A program made the translations under genes and the position numbers. The notes beneath the pieces were generated by a model. It saw only the letters and a list, made by a program, of their open reading frames with translations. It searched no databases and was not told where the DNA came from. A DNA stretch of 64,000 nt from Gammaproteobacteria bacterium (GTDB lineage Bacteria; Pseudomonadota; Gammaproteobacteria; Pseudomonadales; Azotimanducaceae), in the NCBI GenBank assembly GCA_026707945.1, contig JAPOVV010000105.1, positions 186,001 through 250,000 on the forward strand, written 5' to 3'. Position 1 is the stretch's first letter. The number at the start of each line of letters is the position of its first letter. Below are positions 33,863 to 43,493 of the stretch, piece by piece.

Positions 33863-36583
33863 TTAGTCAGCTATCTCTTCAGTCGTAGCGTCTTCGTCTG
33901 CGAGTCTGTCGACTTCAACAACCGGGTTATCGACTGAAGCGTTCATCAGCTTCACGCCACTCGCACTTCGCGATAGGAGACTTACGGTGTCCGCGTCGAT
34001 GCGGATGAATTTGCCCTCTTGATTAAGCAATAGCAGGTGGTCTCCCTCAAATACCTGCAATGCGTTTACCAAGGATCCTGTTTTCGCCGTGATCTTTACA
34101 GCGCGCATACCCAAAATACCGCGACTCTTCACGGGGAATTCATCGAATTTAACGCGCTTACCGAGACCAAGTTCCGAGACTGTTAGCAGCAAGCCTTCTT
34201 CCTCGGGAACGATCAGTGAAATCACTTTATCATCGTCTCGTAGTCGCATGCCTCGTACACCACGCGCGGTTCGACCCATTACCCTCACGTCTGACTCCTT
34301 AAATCGCGCGAGTTTTCCGGACGACTGAATCAGCATGATGTCGTTTGAACCATCGGTTCGAGCAACGCCAATCAGTTGATCATCGTCTGCGATCTTCAAT
34401 GCGATCAGCCCGCTCGTACGGATTCGACTGTAGGCATCGAATTTAGTGCGTTTGATGTAGCCGCGTTGCGTAGCAAAGAACAAATAGCCCGACTCGTCCG
34501 TCTCGGTCACGGCAAATGCGCAGGAGACTTTTTCGTCGTCCTCCAGCTTGAGTAAGTTAACTAGTGGGTAACCGCGCGCCACGCGGCTTGCGAGCGGCAC
34601 CTTGTAGGCATCCAGACTGTATACGCGACCTCGATTTGTGAACATCAGAAGCATGCTGTGGTTATGCGCGACCAAGACATGCTCGGTGAAATCGTCTTCG
34701 CGCGTCTTGACGCCGGTGATCCCTTTCCCGCCTCGCCGTTGAACGTTGTATTCGGCGACAGGCATCGCTTTGGCGTAGCCTTGATGCGAAATAGTGATCA
34801 CGACATCTTGAGGCTTGATCAGCGCTTTGTCGGTGAGGTCTTCGACCGCATCCCGTATCTCGGTACGTCGTTCGTCCGCAAACTGCTCCTTGACCTCAAG
34901 TAACTCCTCGATGATCAACTCGTCAACTCGTTCGTCAGAATCCTGAATTTCAAGCAATTCACGAATCGTTGTAACGATCTCCTTGTAGTTATCAACCAGT
35001 TCTTGCTGTTCAAGATTCGTCAAACGATGGAGTCGCAGCTCAAGAATTGCATTGGCCTGACGTGGCGACAAGCGATAGAGTCCGGACGTATCCTCTTCGT
35101 CTTCTTGTGCTTGGAATCCGTATTGGTCCTCCAGATCTAATGGTCGTACGATGTCTCTTTCAGCGCGGGAGAGCAACGCTTCGATGCTTGCCGCTTCCCA
35201 TGAACGCTCGATTAACGCTTGATGCGCCTCTTCTCGGTTGCTGGCGTTCTTGATCAATTCGACGACTTCATCGATGTTCGCCAGGGCAACTGCTTGACCT
35301 TCGAGCACGTGACCCTGCGACCGGCTCTGCCGCAGCAGATAGACCGTTCGGCGCGAAATCACCTCGCGTCGGTGTGCCAGAAATTCCACGATGATCTCTT
35401 TGAGCGAAACCTGACGCGGTTCTCCTTTCACCAGCGCGTTGTTGTTGATGGCGTAGGTCAATTCGAGCTGTGTATGCCGATACAGGTTGTTCAACACCGT
35501 CTGTGCGATTTCACCTCGACGCAACTCGATGGTGATGCGTAATCCATCCTTATCGGATTCGTCCCGCAACTCGGTGATACCTTCGATCTTCTTGGCTTTA
35601 ACTAGGTCCGCGATGCGTGAAATAAGAAGCGCTTTGTTAACTTGGAACGGGATCTCAGTAACGATGATCGAATCGCGCTGTTCACCCTGCGCGATTTCCG
35701 CACGTGATCGAACTGAGATCGTACCTCTACCCGTGCGATAGGCATCAACGATCCCTGCTCGACCGTTGATGATGGCGCCAGTCGGAAAATCCGGGCCTTG
35801 TACATGTTTCAGCAGATCATCAAGCGTCGCGTCTGGATTCTGAACGACTTCAACGCACGCATCGATGATCTCGCCAAGGTTGTGCGGTGGCATCTTCGTC
35901 GCCATGGCAACGGCGATGCCATCTGACCCATTCACCAGCAGATTTGGAAATCGGGTTGGCAAGACCACGGGCATGGTCAGCGTTTCGTCGTAGTTCGGTA
36001 CGAAATCGACCGTTTCCTTGTCCAGATCTGCCAACAACATTTCGGCAATCCGAGTCATGCGCATCTCTGTGTAGCGAGATGCTGCTGGGGGATCGCCGTC
36101 GACCGAACCGAAGTTGCCCTGTCCGTCTACGAGTGGATACCGCATAAGGAACAACTGCGCCATCCGAGCGATCGTTTCGTAGATCGACTGGTCGCTGTGC
36201 GGGTGGTACTTGCCGTGAACCTCCCCTTGAACGCGTGCCGATTTAATCGTTGGCCGGTTGTATCGAATCCCCATTTCGGACATCGCGAACAAGCAACGCC
36301 GGTGGACCGGTTTTAAACCATCGCGTACATCCGGAAGCGCTCGGCCGATGATTACGCTCATGGCGTAACCCATATACGACTGCTCGACTTCCGAAGTCAA
36401 GCTGACCCGATTTATCCCTCCGCCACCTTGCCCCGGTGGGGTGCCGTCGCTGCTTGGCGGCGTGCCATCGCTGCCGTTTCCAGAGACGTCATCCGCCGCA
36501 GGCGGCGCTTCAGAAACTGGCTCAGTTCCGCTATCTAGATCGGGGTCTTCTTGAGCATCTAAAGAGGCTTGATTTTCACTCAT
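33863..36583 (-). CDS. gyrA: DNA gyrase subunit A
   Basis: GyrA cuts and rejoins DNA in the gyrase complex. The 906 residues include the core DGLKPVHRR, the catalytic tyrosine in SRYTEMRM, and the C-terminal pinwheel with the GyrA box [10 protein letters not shown], which identifies it as gyrase rather than topoisomerase IV. Two oddities are present. An acidic, Pro/Gly-rich N-terminal extension of about 50 residues contains a near repeat [14 protein letters not shown]. The quinolone-resistance region reads [12 protein letters not shown], giving Ser130, Gln132 and Glu136 at the E. coli Gly81, Ser83 and Asp87 positions. Confidence 0.95.
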   Translation of the reverse strand: MSENQASLDAQEDPDLDSGTEPVSEAPPAADDVSGNGSDGTPPSSDGTPPGQGGGGINRVSLTSEVEQSYMGYAMSVIIGRALPDVRDGLKPVHRRCLFAMSEMGIRYNRPTIKSARVQGEVHGKYHPHSDQSIYETIARMAQLFLMRYPLVDGQGNFGSVDGDPPAASRYTEMRMTRIAEMLLADLDKETVDFVPNYDETLTMPVVLPTRFPNLLVNGSDGIAVAMATKMPPHNLGEIIDACVEVVQNPDATLDDLLKHVQGPDFPTGAIINGRAGIVDAYRTGRGTISVRSRAEIAQGEQRDSIIVTEIPFQVNKALLISRIADLVKAKKIEGITELRDESDKDGLRITIELRRGEIAQTVLNNLYRHTQLELTYAINNNALVKGEPRQVSLKEIIVEFLAHRREVISRRTVYLLRQSRSQGHVLEGQAVALANIDEVVELIKNASNREEAHQALIERSWEAASIEALLSRAERDIVRPLDLEDQYGFQAQEDEEDTSGLYRLSPRQANAILELRLHRLTNLEQQELVDNYKEIVTTIRELLEIQDSDERVDELIIEELLEVKEQFADERRTEIRDAVEDLTDKALIKPQDVVITISHQGYAKAMPVAEYNVQRRGGKGITGVKTREDDFTEHVLVAHNHSMLLMFTNRGRVYSLDAYKVPLASRVARGYPLVNLLKLEDDEKVSCAFAVTETDESGYLFFATQRGYIKRTKFDAYSRIRTSGLIALKIADDDQLIGVARTDGSNDIMLIQSSGKLARFKESDVRVMGRTARGVRGMRLRDDDKVISLIVPEEEGLLLTVSELGLGKRVKFDEFPVKSRGILGMRAVKITAKTGSLVNALQVFEGDHLLLLNQEGKFIRIDADTVSLLSRSASGVKLMNASVDNPVVEVDRLADEDATTEEIAD

Positions 36584-36630
36584 ATCTTATTGATTTATAA
36601 GACTTTTATAAGATTGTCGTACGTATGCTA

Positions 36631-36660
36631 ATTATACCATGCGTCACCCCTATTTGACGC
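36631..36660 (-). promoter_or_regulatory. Extended -10 promoter for gyrA
   Basis: The minus strand has TGGTATAAT (36639-36631), a consensus -10 with an extended TGn element. Only a poor -35 (CGTCAA at about 17 bases) is present, as expected for extended -10 promoters. The leader to gyrA is about 45 bases and carries two near copies of CTTATAA. The remainder of the gap to 36777 shows nothing else. Confidence 0.6.
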
Positions 36661-36777
36661 TTCATTTTTCGTCTCTAACAAGTGGTTGGAACGTGCTCTT
36701 TTACGCCAAATAGACCTAACTCTATCTCGACGAAAACGTGCGTAATGAATCGCCTAGACGAGTATTTGGCGCTCGTC

Positions 36778-38250
36778 TCAATGGTCGTCAGAAAGCCAGA
36801 ATTCGCGGGTTGCATCCATCGGTGCGTCGACGGCTGAAACGTCGGCGTTAAAGCACATCGTTGAGCGAGTCTCTGAGTATTTAGGCCACGTCGGGATGCC
36901 TTCATGGTTGGGATCGCCTGTGTGCGCAAACGCAATGTACGACTGCATTAATCGATCAGATAGTTGTGCCACTCGGTCCCCCACACCGCAAAATCGCCGC
37001 ATTCGTTCGATGTCATAAGTGCCCCAAACAAACGGAATGTCAAGCGAATGACAAGCGTGTAGCCTTCCTTCCTGTGCGGGTGATTCCCAATCAAAACGGT
37101 ACATCCAGACATTTGCGGTGTGCTGCCGGTGCGCATCTGCGGTGCGAACCGCGGGGATACGAAACATCCTATCGGTCGAAACCGCCGACCAAATCTCGAT
37201 CGGGTCGTTGCTCAAGTCTTCTTCGGATCGGTCCGATTCGTACCTTTGCAGCGCGTCTTTAGCACGATCGCCAACGGCTTGCTCGAGTAAGCGCCGTAGT
37301 TGTACTGCGTCCATTTCCGCAAACTCTCGATTGAAGATCGTAAAGAGGGTCGATTCATCACGCGTATGACCGATCATCAGGTTCATATCACGCGTAAACT
37401 CGCCACGGGCAAGGACCTCGGCTGCGTCTTCCTTAATCACGTTGCCGTCTCGGACAGGTCCCCATCGCCCACCTGGAATCTGACTTTGCAACGACAATAT
37501 CTGATCGGCCGGAACCGAACGCAGCTTATCGAAACCGCCGCATCGGTTTGCTAACTCCTGTGCTGACTGTAAAGCCGCTTCGGCACTGACCTGATTGGTC
37601 AACGACCCACTCATTGGAATCGCCTGGTCAAAACTGCCCGCCGCCGCTGGCATAGCCATCAATTGCGCGATATCAAAACCACCTGCCGATTGACCAAATA
37701 CTGTGACGTTGGTGGAATCGCCGCCAAATGCCTCGATGTTCTCTTTCACCCAGCGAAGACCCGCGACCTGATCAAGCAATGCTTCGTTTCCAGTCCCGCC
37801 AAGTTCAGGCGCATGGAGAAACCCAAGCGCGCCGAGGCGATAGTTCAACGTGACGACCACCATATCGCCAATCTTGGCCAAATGCTGTCCATTGACCCGT
37901 GGTTGTGAGCCGGATCCGACTGTATTGCCTCCACCATGGATCCATACCATCACAGGACGTTTGTTCGCGTCGCAACTCGGCGTCCAGACATTGAGGTAGA
38001 GACAGTCCTCGCTCGTTTCTCCTGTCGCGATACCGATGAGTTCTCCAACAGCACCTGGAATCGCTGATTGGATGGCACAGGCGCCAAATTCTTTTGCGTC
38101 ACGAACGCCAATCCAAGGTTCAGGCGGTACGGGTGCGAGCCATCTCTTATCACCAACTGGCGGCTGAGCAAAAGGAATACCTAGAAAGACACTTAGGCCG
38201 TCGTGATCCAGCCCTTCGACGCGTCCACAACTGGTTTCAACTATCGCCAC
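36778..38250 (-). CDS. Type B carboxylesterase
   Basis: An alpha/beta hydrolase of 490 residues in the carboxylesterase/para-nitrobenzyl esterase group. It opens with GRVEGLDHDGLSVFLGIPFAQPP, has the oxyanion HGGGN, the nucleophile elbow FGQSAGGFD, and a late FAHTGDPNHEGIPTWP segment. The acid residue lies around HTRDEST and the His around CHSLDIPFVWG. The GTG start at 38250 has AAGGAG seven bases upstream. No signal peptide, so cytoplasmic. Natural substrate unknown. Divergent from ubiG. Confidence 0.88.
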   Translation of the reverse strand: MAIVETSCGRVEGLDHDGLSVFLGIPFAQPPVGDKRWLAPVPPEPWIGVRDAKEFGACAIQSAIPGAVGELIGIATGETSEDCLYLNVWTPSCDANKRPVMVWIHGGGNTVGSGSQPRVNGQHLAKIGDMVVVTLNYRLGALGFLHAPELGGTGNEALLDQVAGLRWVKENIEAFGGDSTNVTVFGQSAGGFDIAQLMAMPAAAGSFDQAIPMSGSLTNQVSAEAALQSAQELANRCGGFDKLRSVPADQILSLQSQIPGGRWGPVRDGNVIKEDAAEVLARGEFTRDMNLMIGHTRDESTLFTIFNREFAEMDAVQLRRLLEQAVGDRAKDALQRYESDRSEEDLSNDPIEIWSAVSTDRMFRIPAVRTADAHRQHTANVWMYRFDWESPAQEGRLHACHSLDIPFVWGTYDIERMRRFCGVGDRVAQLSDRLMQSYIAFAHTGDPNHEGIPTWPKYSETRSTMCFNADVSAVDAPMDATREFWLSDDH

Positions 38251-38339
38251 CCTATTGCTCCTTAAGCTACGACCAAACGCCCTCTGCGTAAGTACGTCTA
38301 TCTATCATTTTGCCCACAAGGATTTGACGGCTGCAATTT

Positions 38340-39059
38340 ATGGCGGAGCCCCACACCAATGTCGATCCCGCAGAACTCGAGAAATTCGAGTCTCTTGCAC
38401 ATCGATGGTGGGATAAGGATGGCGAATTCAAGCCGCTTCACGACATTAACGATGTACGTCTAAAGTTCATTACGGACCGTTCAGAGGTACATGAACGCGA
38501 CGTCATCGAAGTCGGGTGCGGTGGCGGCATCCTTACAGAAAGCCTAGCGAGTTTAGGCGCGAGAGTCGTCGGTATCGATCCTGCACGAGGTCCGCTAACC
38601 GTCGCGAAGATACATGCGATCGAAGGGGGCTTGACCGAGTATCCCTCATACGAAATCGCGACGGCAGAAACTTACGTTGACGAACACGCCGAGTCGTTCC
38701 ATGTCGTCGCCGCGCTAGAGATGCTTGAACATGTGCCCGATTACGGTATTACCGTAAAAGCGCTTGCAGATTTAGCTAAGCCCGGCGCGAACTTGTTTTT
38801 CTCAACCATAAATCGCCATCCGAAAGCCTATGCACTCATGATTGTTGCCGGTGAGTACGTACTAAACGTCTTACCACGCGGAACCCATGACTACGAGAAG
38901 TTCATTCGACCTTCTGAACTCGCACAAGCTTCACGGGACGCGGGACTTAACGTGAAGACTATTCAAGGATATCGCTATAACCCATTCACGCGTCGCTGCT
39001 CGCTCTGCGATGACCTCGACGTGAACTACCTGCTACACGCTGAGAAACCACTTGGGTAA
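38340..39059 (+). CDS. ubiG: Ubiquinone biosynthesis O-methyltransferase UbiG
   Basis: UbiG performs both O-methylations in ubiquinone synthesis. The N-terminal FESLAHRWWDKDGEFKPLHDIN is the family signature, followed by the SAM-binding VIEVGCGGGILTESLASLGARVVGID and EMLEHVPD. Length is 239. Its presence indicates ubiquinone-based aerobic respiration. The stop codon overlaps the TTG start of the YciK-type SDR. Confidence 0.93.
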   Translation: MAEPHTNVDPAELEKFESLAHRWWDKDGEFKPLHDINDVRLKFITDRSEVHERDVIEVGCGGGILTESLASLGARVVGIDPARGPLTVAKIHAIEGGLTEYPSYEIATAETYVDEHAESFHVVAALEMLEHVPDYGITVKALADLAKPGANLFFSTINRHPKAYALMIVAGEYVLNVLPRGTHDYEKFIRPSELAQASRDAGLNVKTIQGYRYNPFTRRCSLCDDLDVNYLLHAEKPLG

Positions 39060-39816
39060 CTATCGACCTAATAGGCAGCTTCTATCTGGGCGGACGATCC
39101 TCGTGACCGGTGCGAGCGATGGCATTGGTCGAGTTGCTGCGATTACCTATGCAGAGCATGGGGCAAGTGTGCTTTTGCTCGGACGCGATCGCAAGAAACT
39201 AGAAAGCGTTAACGACGCGATCACTTCGACAACTGACACATCGCCACTAATCATCCCTTTTGATCTCACGAAACTACACACACAATCCGAGAGCGAGCTT
39301 ACAGAGTCGATGCAGGACGCGATTGAACAGCTGGACGGCATTCTTCACAATGCTTCGCTACTAGGTCCCAAAGTGCCCGTCGCTCACTACCCTTCGAACG
39401 AGTGGGAAACCGTTATGCACGTTAACGTAACCGCGGCGTTCTTACTCACCAAAGCACTGCTCCCGGCACTAGAACAGTCGTCAGATGCATCGGTGATATT
39501 TACATCGTCAGGCGTCGGCCGAAGAGGTCGCGCTTATTGGGGTGCGTATGCCGTATCGAAGTTCGCGACCGAAGGCATGATGGAAGTGCTAGCTGACGAA
39601 GTGAGCGATACAAATGTCCGTGTAAATTCGCTCAATCCTGGTGGCACACGTACCTCGATGCGAGCAGCCGCCTATCCTGCGGAAGATCCGATGTCGCTTC
39701 CGACGCCACAAGAGCACATGCCGCTTTATCTGTATCTCATGGGACCTGATTCGAGAGGGATCAACGGACAGAAGTTCGATGCGCCGACTTGGCAAGGTCC
39801 TTCAAGCACCCACTAG
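39052..39816 (+). CDS. yciK: YciK-type short-chain oxidoreductase
   Basis: A 254-residue SDR with the NAD(P) motif VTGASDGIGRVAA, the NAS variant of NNAG (HNASLLGP), catalytic Ser in IFTSSGVG, and YAVSK. The C-terminal block NPGGTRTSMRAAAYPAEDP and the MPLYLYLMGPDSRGINGQKFDA tail are close to E. coli YciK, whose reaction is not known. It starts at a TTG overlapping ubiG, a pairing conserved in gammaproteobacteria. Its stop overlaps the convergent rluB stop by three bases. Confidence 0.88.
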   Translation: MGNYRPNRQLLSGRTILVTGASDGIGRVAAITYAEHGASVLLLGRDRKKLESVNDAITSTTDTSPLIIPFDLTKLHTQSESELTESMQDAIEQLDGILHNASLLGPKVPVAHYPSNEWETVMHVNVTAAFLLTKALLPALEQSSDASVIFTSSGVGRRGRAYWGAYAVSKFATEGMMEVLADEVSDTNVRVNSLNPGGTRTSMRAAAYPAEDPMSLPTPQEHMPLYLYLMGPDSRGINGQKFDAPTWQGPSSTH

Positions 39817-40673
39817 TCCCTATACCAACGCGGAAGCGTTAGATTTGGGTACGGAATCAACACAGCACGGTTCGTATTACTTGGCTTAGAGTCGCCTCGC
39901 GATCGTGTTTGTATAGACAAGCCGAGCATCTCGCACACCGCGTTCACTTCATCCGAGTGAATCTCGACGACGCGTCCTGCCGGAACGAAATTCGGCGCGA
40001 TAAACGGACCAAAGCGCACTCGCTTTAAACGCGAAACCATGATGCCTTGACTTTCAAAAAGTAGCCGAACTTCTCGATTCCGTCCTTCCATGAGGCACAC
40101 GTGGTACCAATGATTGCTCCCGCGTCCGTCGTAATACTGAATATCGGTAAAACGACATGTGACCCCGTTAATCTCTACTCCTCTCATGAGTCTCTCTAGC
40201 GTCTCGTCATTCAATAATGAACGGACTCGCACGGCATATTCGCGATCTAGATTCGTACTCGGATGCATGAGTTTATTCGCCAGTTCGCCGTTATTCGTAA
40301 ATAGCAAGAGTCCGGTTGTTCCTACGTCGAGACGTCCTACCGATATCCAACGACCCGACTTCAGTTTTGGTAACTGTGCGAAAACCGTTCGACGATCTGT
40401 AGCAGATTTACGGGTTACCTCAACCCCCGCTGCCTTGTTCATGAGGAGCATGCGGGGACCTGATTGGACATGGCGTGAAACCAGCTTGCCATCGAGTTCA
40501 ACGCGCTGAGTCGGAGTTACCCTGTCTCCGAGCGTGGCCAGTTCACCATCTACTCTAATCCGACCGGCTGCGATCCATTTTTCGATCGTCCGTCGCGAAC
40601 CTAGTCCAGCATCTGCGAGCGCTTTCTGCAGTTTGACCGTCGAGGACGTCGATTCGTGTGTCGTGCCGCCCAT
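39813..40673 (-). CDS. rluB: 23S rRNA pseudouridine synthase RluB-like
   Basis: This enzyme makes a pseudouridine in helix 89 of 23S rRNA (U2605 in E. coli). An N-terminal S4 RNA-binding domain (LQKALADAGLGSRRTIEKWIAAGRIRVDG) is followed by the catalytic domain with the Asp motif VGRLDVGTTGLLLFTN and LMHPSTNLDREYAVRV. RluE/RluF and RsuA relatives are similar, but the S4 domain and the position beside scpB and scpA fit RluB. It has a charged C-terminal tail and 286 residues. Confidence 0.87.
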   Translation of the reverse strand: MGGTTHESTSSTVKLQKALADAGLGSRRTIEKWIAAGRIRVDGELATLGDRVTPTQRVELDGKLVSRHVQSGPRMLLMNKAAGVEVTRKSATDRRTVFAQLPKLKSGRWISVGRLDVGTTGLLLFTNNGELANKLMHPSTNLDREYAVRVRSLLNDETLERLMRGVEINGVTCRFTDIQYYDGRGSNHWYHVCLMEGRNREVRLLFESQGIMVSRLKRVRFGPFIAPNFVPAGRVVEIHSDEVNAVCEMLGLSIQTRSRGDSKPSNTNRAVLIPYPNLTLPRWYRD

Positions 40674-40717
40674 AGACAGTTGCAGTGTTCGTTTTATGAC
40701 AACAAGATTAGCGCGTG

Positions 40718-41314
40718 CTAACTCTCGTTTGACACGATACGTGGAAGCTCCACATGCTCTTCCGTCACGCGCAACGACTCGCCATCAACCAACGGTGGCA
40801 AATCTCCAATCGAGCGCAGATTGAAGTAATCTAGAAACGCGCGCGTCGTGCCGTAAAGGATGGGTAGTCCAGGTACCTGTTTTCGACCCAATTCGCGAAT
40901 CCATCCGCGTTCCTGCAATCGTCGAAGGATGTTGCCGCTGGTAGTCACCCCTCGAACTTCATCGATTTCACCGCGCGTGATAGGTTGCTGATATGCGATC
41001 ATCGCAAGAGTTTCAAGCAATGCACGTGAGTATCTCGGCGGATTCCGGCGCCACAGCTTGTGAACCCACTCGCTGTGTACTTCGTCTACTTGAAGTCGAA
41101 ATCCCGAAGCGACTTGAATCAACTCGATTCCACGTGCTTCGCAGTCCATTTCAAGCTCGTCCAATGCCGCGACAAGCAGTTCACGGAATGTACGTGGGTC
41201 GTCGTACTCGTGCTCAAAGACATTCATCAGCGCCGCCACGTTTAGCGGCTCATCCGCCGCGAAGAGCAACGTCTCCACGATTCTCTTGACTTCCGTCACG
41301 GTCATCTCAGCCAA
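40718..41314 (-). CDS. scpB: Segregation and condensation protein ScpB
   Basis: ScpB is the winged-helix kleisin-associated subunit of the SMC-ScpAB condensin. Motifs: VKRIVETLLFAADEPL at the N-terminus, LLETLAMIAYQQPITRGEIDEVRGV in the centre and RKQVPGLPILYGTTRAFLDYFNL near the end. Length is 198. It overlaps scpA by eight bases. The presence of ScpAB rather than MukBEF indicates a gammaproteobacterium outside the Enterobacterales/Vibrionales group. Confidence 0.93.
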   Translation of the reverse strand: MAEMTVTEVKRIVETLLFAADEPLNVAALMNVFEHEYDDPRTFRELLVAALDELEMDCEARGIELIQVASGFRLQVDEVHSEWVHKLWRRNPPRYSRALLETLAMIAYQQPITRGEIDEVRGVTTSGNILRRLQERGWIRELGRKQVPGLPILYGTTRAFLDYFNLRSIGDLPPLVDGESLRVTEEHVELPRIVSNES

Positions 41315-42161
41315 CGCTAGTCGCCTCTGTTAATCCCACGAAAATCGGCGCAAATGGTCGTTGCTGCGTTACTCGCACCAAGCTACTTCTCATGAGTTCG
41401 AGAATGGCTAAGAGCGAAGCGATGAGAGAGACTTTGCCTTCGCGCACATCGAACAGCTCGTCAAAGGGCACGGACGCTTCCGATTTTTCAAGTTTGCCGA
41501 TGATGTCTGTCATGCGCTCTCTTACAGAAATCGTGGCACGCACAATACGGTGTCGCTGATAGAGCTTCGATCTCTCCATCACATCCGCAAACGCAACCAT
41601 CAATTCTTTTATCTCAATCTCTGGTTGCACGTCAGGCGCATAGGACTGAGCGAGCGGCGCATGTACAACATGAACTTCGCGATCTACACGCGGTAAGGCG
41701 TCAAGACGTTCGGACGCATTCTTCAAACGTTCGTATTCTTGAAGGCGACGACGTAACTCAGCTTCCGGATTTGCTTCCTCTTCCTCGTCGCTTTCTAGCT
41801 GTGGAAGTAATGCACGTGATTTGATCACCATCAGTGTTGCGGCAATCACAAGGTATTCCCCAGCTAGCTGCAGTCGAAGCGTCGACATCAGCTCGATGTA
41901 CTGCATGTATTGATCGGCGATGTCAGCAAGGCGTATCTCGAGGATATCGAGGTTTTGCTTTCGAATTAGATAGAGCAGGAGGTCCAAAGGACCTTCGAAT
42001 GATTCAAGCATCACGATCATGGCATCGGGAGGTATATGCAGATCGCGAGGGAGCTCTTCTAAGCCTTTGTCGCCGACACGAGCTTGATACGGACTCTGAT
42101 CCGTTCGTTCGAAGGACAGATCGCCCATCGATTGATTCGTTGCGTTGTCAGGCATTGGCAA
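41307..42161 (-). CDS. scpA: Segregation and condensation protein ScpA
   Basis: ScpA is the kleisin that bridges SMC heads in chromosome compaction. The FEGPLDLLLYLIRKQNLDILEI signature is present, followed by YLVIAATLMVIKSRALLP and the LEESDEEEEANPEAELRRRL-like acidic linker. The C-terminal winged helix contains ELFDVREGKVSLIASLLAILELMR. It is 284 residues, overlaps trpS by 14 bases and scpB by eight, forming a trpS-scpA-scpB operon. Confidence 0.92.
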   Translation of the reverse strand: MPMPDNATNQSMGDLSFERTDQSPYQARVGDKGLEELPRDLHIPPDAMIVMLESFEGPLDLLLYLIRKQNLDILEIRLADIADQYMQYIELMSTLRLQLAGEYLVIAATLMVIKSRALLPQLESDEEEEANPEAELRRRLQEYERLKNASERLDALPRVDREVHVVHAPLAQSYAPDVQPEIEIKELMVAFADVMERSKLYQRHRIVRATISVRERMTDIIGKLEKSEASVPFDELFDVREGKVSLIASLLAILELMRSSLVRVTQQRPFAPIFVGLTEATSVG

Positions 42162-43371
42162 TACCTATAGCTGCTCTCACTTCAGTCATGGTTTCTTTCG
42201 CGATTACGCGTGCTTTCTCCGAACCTTCAACCAGAATCTGCTGAACTTTTTCTGGTGATTTCGCGTACTCTGCTGCTCTCTCTCGAAACGTTGTCTGCTC
42301 GTCGCTTATCGTGTCGATGAGGGGCTGCTTACATTCCCGACACCCGATCGACGCAGTACGACAGCCGTTCGCCGCCCACTCGCGCTGATCTTCGTCCAGG
42401 TAAATCTCGTGCCACGTAAACACCGGGCATTTCTTCGGATCACCAGGATCCTTGAGGCGTACTCGCGCCGGATCAGTCTGCATTCGGCTGATCTTTTTCT
42501 CGATAACGTCCGGTTCGTCGCGAAGCTGGACTGTGTTGCCGTACGACTTTGACATCTTTCGCCCATCAAGCCCAACGACGAGAGGCGTCTTCGTGGCAAG
42601 CGAACGTGGTTCAGGAAGAATCACTCTCCCAGTTCCGCGGAGGTAACCCTCAAGAATCTCAGACTCGCGGCGTGACAGCGACGGACTTGATGACACCAGC
42701 GCTAATCCGTCATCCAAAGACGCCTGACGACCGCCTTCGCGGTAGCCTCGATGGTGTTCTAGAAAATCACGCTTGAAAGGCTCTCCTTGATCCTCAAGGA
42801 GACTCATCACGCTAGCATCAAAATCACTGCTGCGTCCATAAATCTCATTGAAACGACGTGCGATCTCACGACTCATCTCGACATGCGCGTCTTGATCCAT
42901 ACCGACAGGAACTCGCTCCGCACGGTACATCAGAATGTCGGCCGCTTGGAGTACCGGGTATCCGAGAAAACCATACGTCGCCAAATCCTTATCCTGCAAT
43001 GAATTGATGATGTCCTTGTAGGTAGGTACGCGCTCGACCCATGGCAGCGGCGTGATCATGGATAAAAATAAATGAAGTTCCGCATGCTCCGGCACTTTGC
43101 TTTGCATGAAGATCGTGCACTGGTCGGGCGACAGCCCTGCACCCAGCCAATCAACAACCATCTCCTGTGAGAATTCCTCGATGGTGTGCGTTTCGTCGTA
43201 GGCGGTCGTGAGCGCGTGCCAGTCGGCAACAAAGAAATAGCAGTCGTATTGAGACTGTAGGTCTACCCAGTTTTTTAGTGCGCCGTGATAGTTTCCCAAA
43301 TGCATGTACCCGGTGGGTCGCATTCCCGATAGGACTCTATCTGGGCGTTTGGCTTGGTTTGCTTCTTCCAT
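42148..43371 (-). CDS. trpS: Tryptophanyl-tRNA synthetase
   Basis: A class I aminoacyl-tRNA synthetase. The HIGH-equivalent motif is in RPTGYMHLGNYHGALKNW and the KMSKS loop is GLDGRKMSKSYGN. At 407 residues it is about 70 longer than E. coli TrpS, owing to an insertion before KMSKS (EHHRGYREGGRQASLDDGL and following). Similar insertions occur in pseudomonad TrpS. It is the first gene of the trpS-scpA-scpB run, preceded by a long perfect hairpin. Confidence 0.92.
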   Translation of the reverse strand: MEEANQAKRPDRVLSGMRPTGYMHLGNYHGALKNWVDLQSQYDCYFFVADWHALTTAYDETHTIEEFSQEMVVDWLGAGLSPDQCTIFMQSKVPEHAELHLFLSMITPLPWVERVPTYKDIINSLQDKDLATYGFLGYPVLQAADILMYRAERVPVGMDQDAHVEMSREIARRFNEIYGRSSDFDASVMSLLEDQGEPFKRDFLEHHRGYREGGRQASLDDGLALVSSSPSLSRRESEILEGYLRGTGRVILPEPRSLATKTPLVVGLDGRKMSKSYGNTVQLRDEPDVIEKKISRMQTDPARVRLKDPGDPKKCPVFTWHEIYLDEDQREWAANGCRTASIGCRECKQPLIDTISDEQTTFRERAAEYAKSPEKVQQILVEGSEKARVIAKETMTEVRAAIGIANA

Positions 43372-43441
43372 GAATTAAGGCTGCGTTAGGTTTACGGGAA
43401 CTCGCCGAAGCCTCGTCAAGCCGTATTGTTAGCTTGGGTTA

Positions 43442-43468
43442 GTGGCGAATTGTATGGCAATTCGCCAC
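43442..43468. other. Perfect 11-bp hairpin between ung and trpS
   Basis: GTGGCGAATTG pairs fully with CAATTCGCCAC around the loop TATGG. It lies 70 bases upstream of the trpS start and just after the ung stop. No T-tract follows on either strand, so it is not a standard terminator. It could be an RNA processing or stability element, a protein-binding palindrome or a trpS leader structure. Confidence 0.6.
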
Positions 43469-43493
43469 AGACTTCAGTACGAGTTAAGGTCGG

